A stretch of 64,000 nt of DNA from Bacteroidota bacterium. GTDB taxonomy: Bacteria > Bacteroidota > Bacteroidia > Bacteroidales > NBLH01. This document shows, in pieces, positions 62,947 to 64,000 of the stretch. A model generated the notes under the pieces. That model was not told the DNA's origin and ran no database searches. It was given only the letters and a program-made list of their open reading frames with translations. The position numbers and the translations under genes are program-made. The DNA lies in NCBI GenBank assembly GCA_025361565.1, contig JANYKN010000189.1:124001-188000 (forward strand), given 5' to 3'. The first letter of the stretch is position 1; each line of letters starts with the position of its first letter.

Positions 62947-63600
62947 TCAACACCCGCCACCAGCTTTTGCTTCTTTCTTTTTCTTTACAACCGGTGTTGT
63001 TCCTGCTTTGTCGGTTTCACTACCAACTGAACTTACTTTGCCACCCGAAGTTTCGCCGATTATTTTAGCAAAATCGAATTTTGCTTTTTCGTCACGGTAA
63101 TTTCCTGACAAAGGGGCATATTTCTTTATAATATATTCATTTACATAATCATATCCGCCCAACATGATTTTATTGTTTTTATAACCAAGTTGGTTTAAAA
63201 TCATCCAAGAACCGCAAGCACCGGCATGATCGGAATAATAAAGCAAATTGGTTTTATCGTTTTGCTTCCATATTTTTTCATTTTCCTTGTCCAAAATATG
63301 ATTTACTGGAATATTAATGGCGTTGAGCAAATGACCTTTCAGATAGTCAGGTGCACTTCGCAAATCAATAAACTGAAACTTATCACTTGGTTTATATATC
63401 TGATCAACAATTATTTCAGGACCGGCAACACCATCAAAGCTCAATATTTTTGCTAGCATTTGTTCCTCTGTCATTTTATAGTGCTTTTGTGGCTTGGGCA
63501 TAAAAATTAAACCAAGAAAAATAACAGCTGCAAAAATGATAATTCCGTTAAATAAGGTTTTGGAAATTCCCCCTTGTTCTTTTTCTTGTTGTGTGTCCAT
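62947..63600 (-). CDS. Membrane-anchored degenerate rhodanese with GGGC C-terminal tail
   Basis: The 217-residue protein has one membrane helix (about 17-34, LFNGIIIFAAVIFLGLIFM) and a single rhodanese-like domain (about 60-160: KFQFIDLRSAPDYLKGHLLN, KTNLLYYSDHAGACGSWMIL, NNKIMLGGYDYVNEYI). The position of the catalytic Cys appears to be Ser (S123) and the only nearby Cys is C129, so classical sulfurtransferase activity is doubtful. A Ser/Gly-rich linker leads to PVVKKKKEAKAGGGC at the C-terminus. The tail would lie in the periplasm if the helix is N-in. It is separated from the previous gene by REP-like hairpins. Confidence 0.87.
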   Translation of the reverse strand: MDTQQEKEQGGISKTLFNGIIIFAAVIFLGLIFMPKPQKHYKMTEEQMLAKILSFDGVAGPEIIVDQIYKPSDKFQFIDLRSAPDYLKGHLLNAINIPVNHILDKENEKIWKQNDKTNLLYYSDHAGACGSWMILNQLGYKNNKIMLGGYDYVNEYIIKKYAPLSGNYRDEKAKFDFAKIIGETSGGKVSSVGSETDKAGTTPVVKKKKEAKAGGGC

Positions 63601-63786
63601 TTTGTGTTGTGTTAAACTTGTTGTATTTAATTATTTCACTATAAGCCTATTAACAAACCTCTTAAATTGAGTTTATCGATTCTCCCTTCTCCATGGGGGA
63701 ATGGGACTTCAAGTTTCTTTTCAATTCTATTGATTCACTTATAGCTCATTAGCTTAAGTTCTAATAGCAAATTACTATCTTCAAAA

Positions 63787-64000
63787 CTAGCATCCCCCAC
63801 CCGATTTAGCCTCTTTCTTCTTTTTTACCACAGGTGTTCCATCACCGCTTTTTGCATCAGTTGTAGCTGTAGAAATGCTTCCACCGCCACCAAAATACAT
63901 GGCTACTGCTTTTCTGAAACTGTACAAATCAATTTCGCTTTGTGGAGCACTTGCAAGAGGTGCTTTGGCTTTTATGATGTTTTCAAAAAATGCATTAAGC
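63787..64000 (-). CDS. C-terminal part of a third GGGC-tailed protein
   Basis: The frame is open from the right edge and stops at 63787-63789. The visible 70 residues read AFFENIIKAKAPLASAPQSE, then SFRKAVAMYFGGGGSIS, a Thr/Ser-rich linker and the tail PVVKKKKEAKSGGGC. The tail and linker are like those of the two preceding paralogues, while the visible globular part does not look like a rhodanese, so the shared part may be the tail only. The N-terminus is beyond the window. Confidence 0.85.
   Translation of the reverse strand, partial: LNAFFENIIKAKAPLASAPQSEIDLYSFRKAVAMYFGGGGSISTATTDAKSGDGTPVVKKKKEAKSGGGC

Noticed and set aside
1-64000. rRNA, tRNA, CRISPR array or intact insertion sequence
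   Set aside because: A read of both strands found no cloverleaf-like genes, rRNA, regular direct repeats with spacers, or transposase gene.

Overview
The window is AT-rich (roughly one third G+C by eye) and looks like chromosome from a Bacteroidota bacterium, probably a free-living, gliding, Bacteroidales/Marinilabiliales-like or related lineage. Evidence seen directly: a TonB-dependent receptor with a carboxypeptidase-regulatory N-terminus followed by a lipoprotein; several secreted proteins with C-terminal type IX secretion (T9SS) sorting domains; a GldA-type ABC ATPase; the long two-domain form of IspG; HU-SPOR and Bacteroidota-type envelope proteins; and many genes preceded by the Bacteroidota -7 element TAnnTTTG with almost no Shine-Dalgarno sequences. 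No rRNA, tRNA, CRISPR array or intact transposase was seen.

Layout. 1-5.7 kb: the start of a large outer-membrane protein (runs off the left edge), pruA and the Kdo transferase gene waaA. 5.7-18 kb: a nucleic-acid-oriented secretion/uptake locus with a TonB-dependent receptor, a partner lipoprotein, a T9SS-secreted double nuclease (endonuclease I plus EEP domains), an Imm53-like protein, and a large T9SS protein with an OB-fold-like domain. 18-23 kb: two tandem paralogous MFS transporters and the dipeptidase pepD. 23-36 kb: housekeeping and envelope genes (prmA, rlpA-like, ispG, gldA, cold-shock protein, mannose-1-phosphate guanylyltransferase, mlaEF, rfbB). 36-40 kb: an HU-SPOR protein and a tight three-gene operon of HlyD-like, VTC-domain and DUF4956 proteins. 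40-44.4 kb: three tandem tatA genes, rseP, dxr and an M23 peptidase. 44.7-48.8 kb: a coiled-coil protein, a PhoR/PhoB-like two-component system and an esterase. 49-54.9 kb: a surface protein pair, two membrane metalloprotease-like genes and small membrane or nuclease genes. 55-58.5 kb: a PLP decarboxylase, a TetR regulator with a perfect operator on its own promoter, and fabF. 58.5-61.3 kb: an accessory-looking stretch with an orphan vsr, a Bro-N/DinD-like gene, an orphan cheD and short inverted repeats. 61.6-64 kb: three tandem genes, two with rhodanese-like domains, whose products all end in a lysine-rich linker plus a Gly-Gly-Gly-Cys tail.

How they work together. Most of the window serves the cell envelope (LPS Kdo and sugar nucleotides, lipid trafficking, Tat export, RseP, peptidoglycan enzymes). 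The best candidates for undescribed biology are the GGGC-tailed rhodanese cluster, the HlyD-VTC-DUF4956 operon, the secreted nuclease/TonB locus and the Imm53-like two-domain protein. Starts were moved from TTG to a downstream ATG where a -7 promoter element overlaps the upstream codon or where the protein family or signal peptide demands it.
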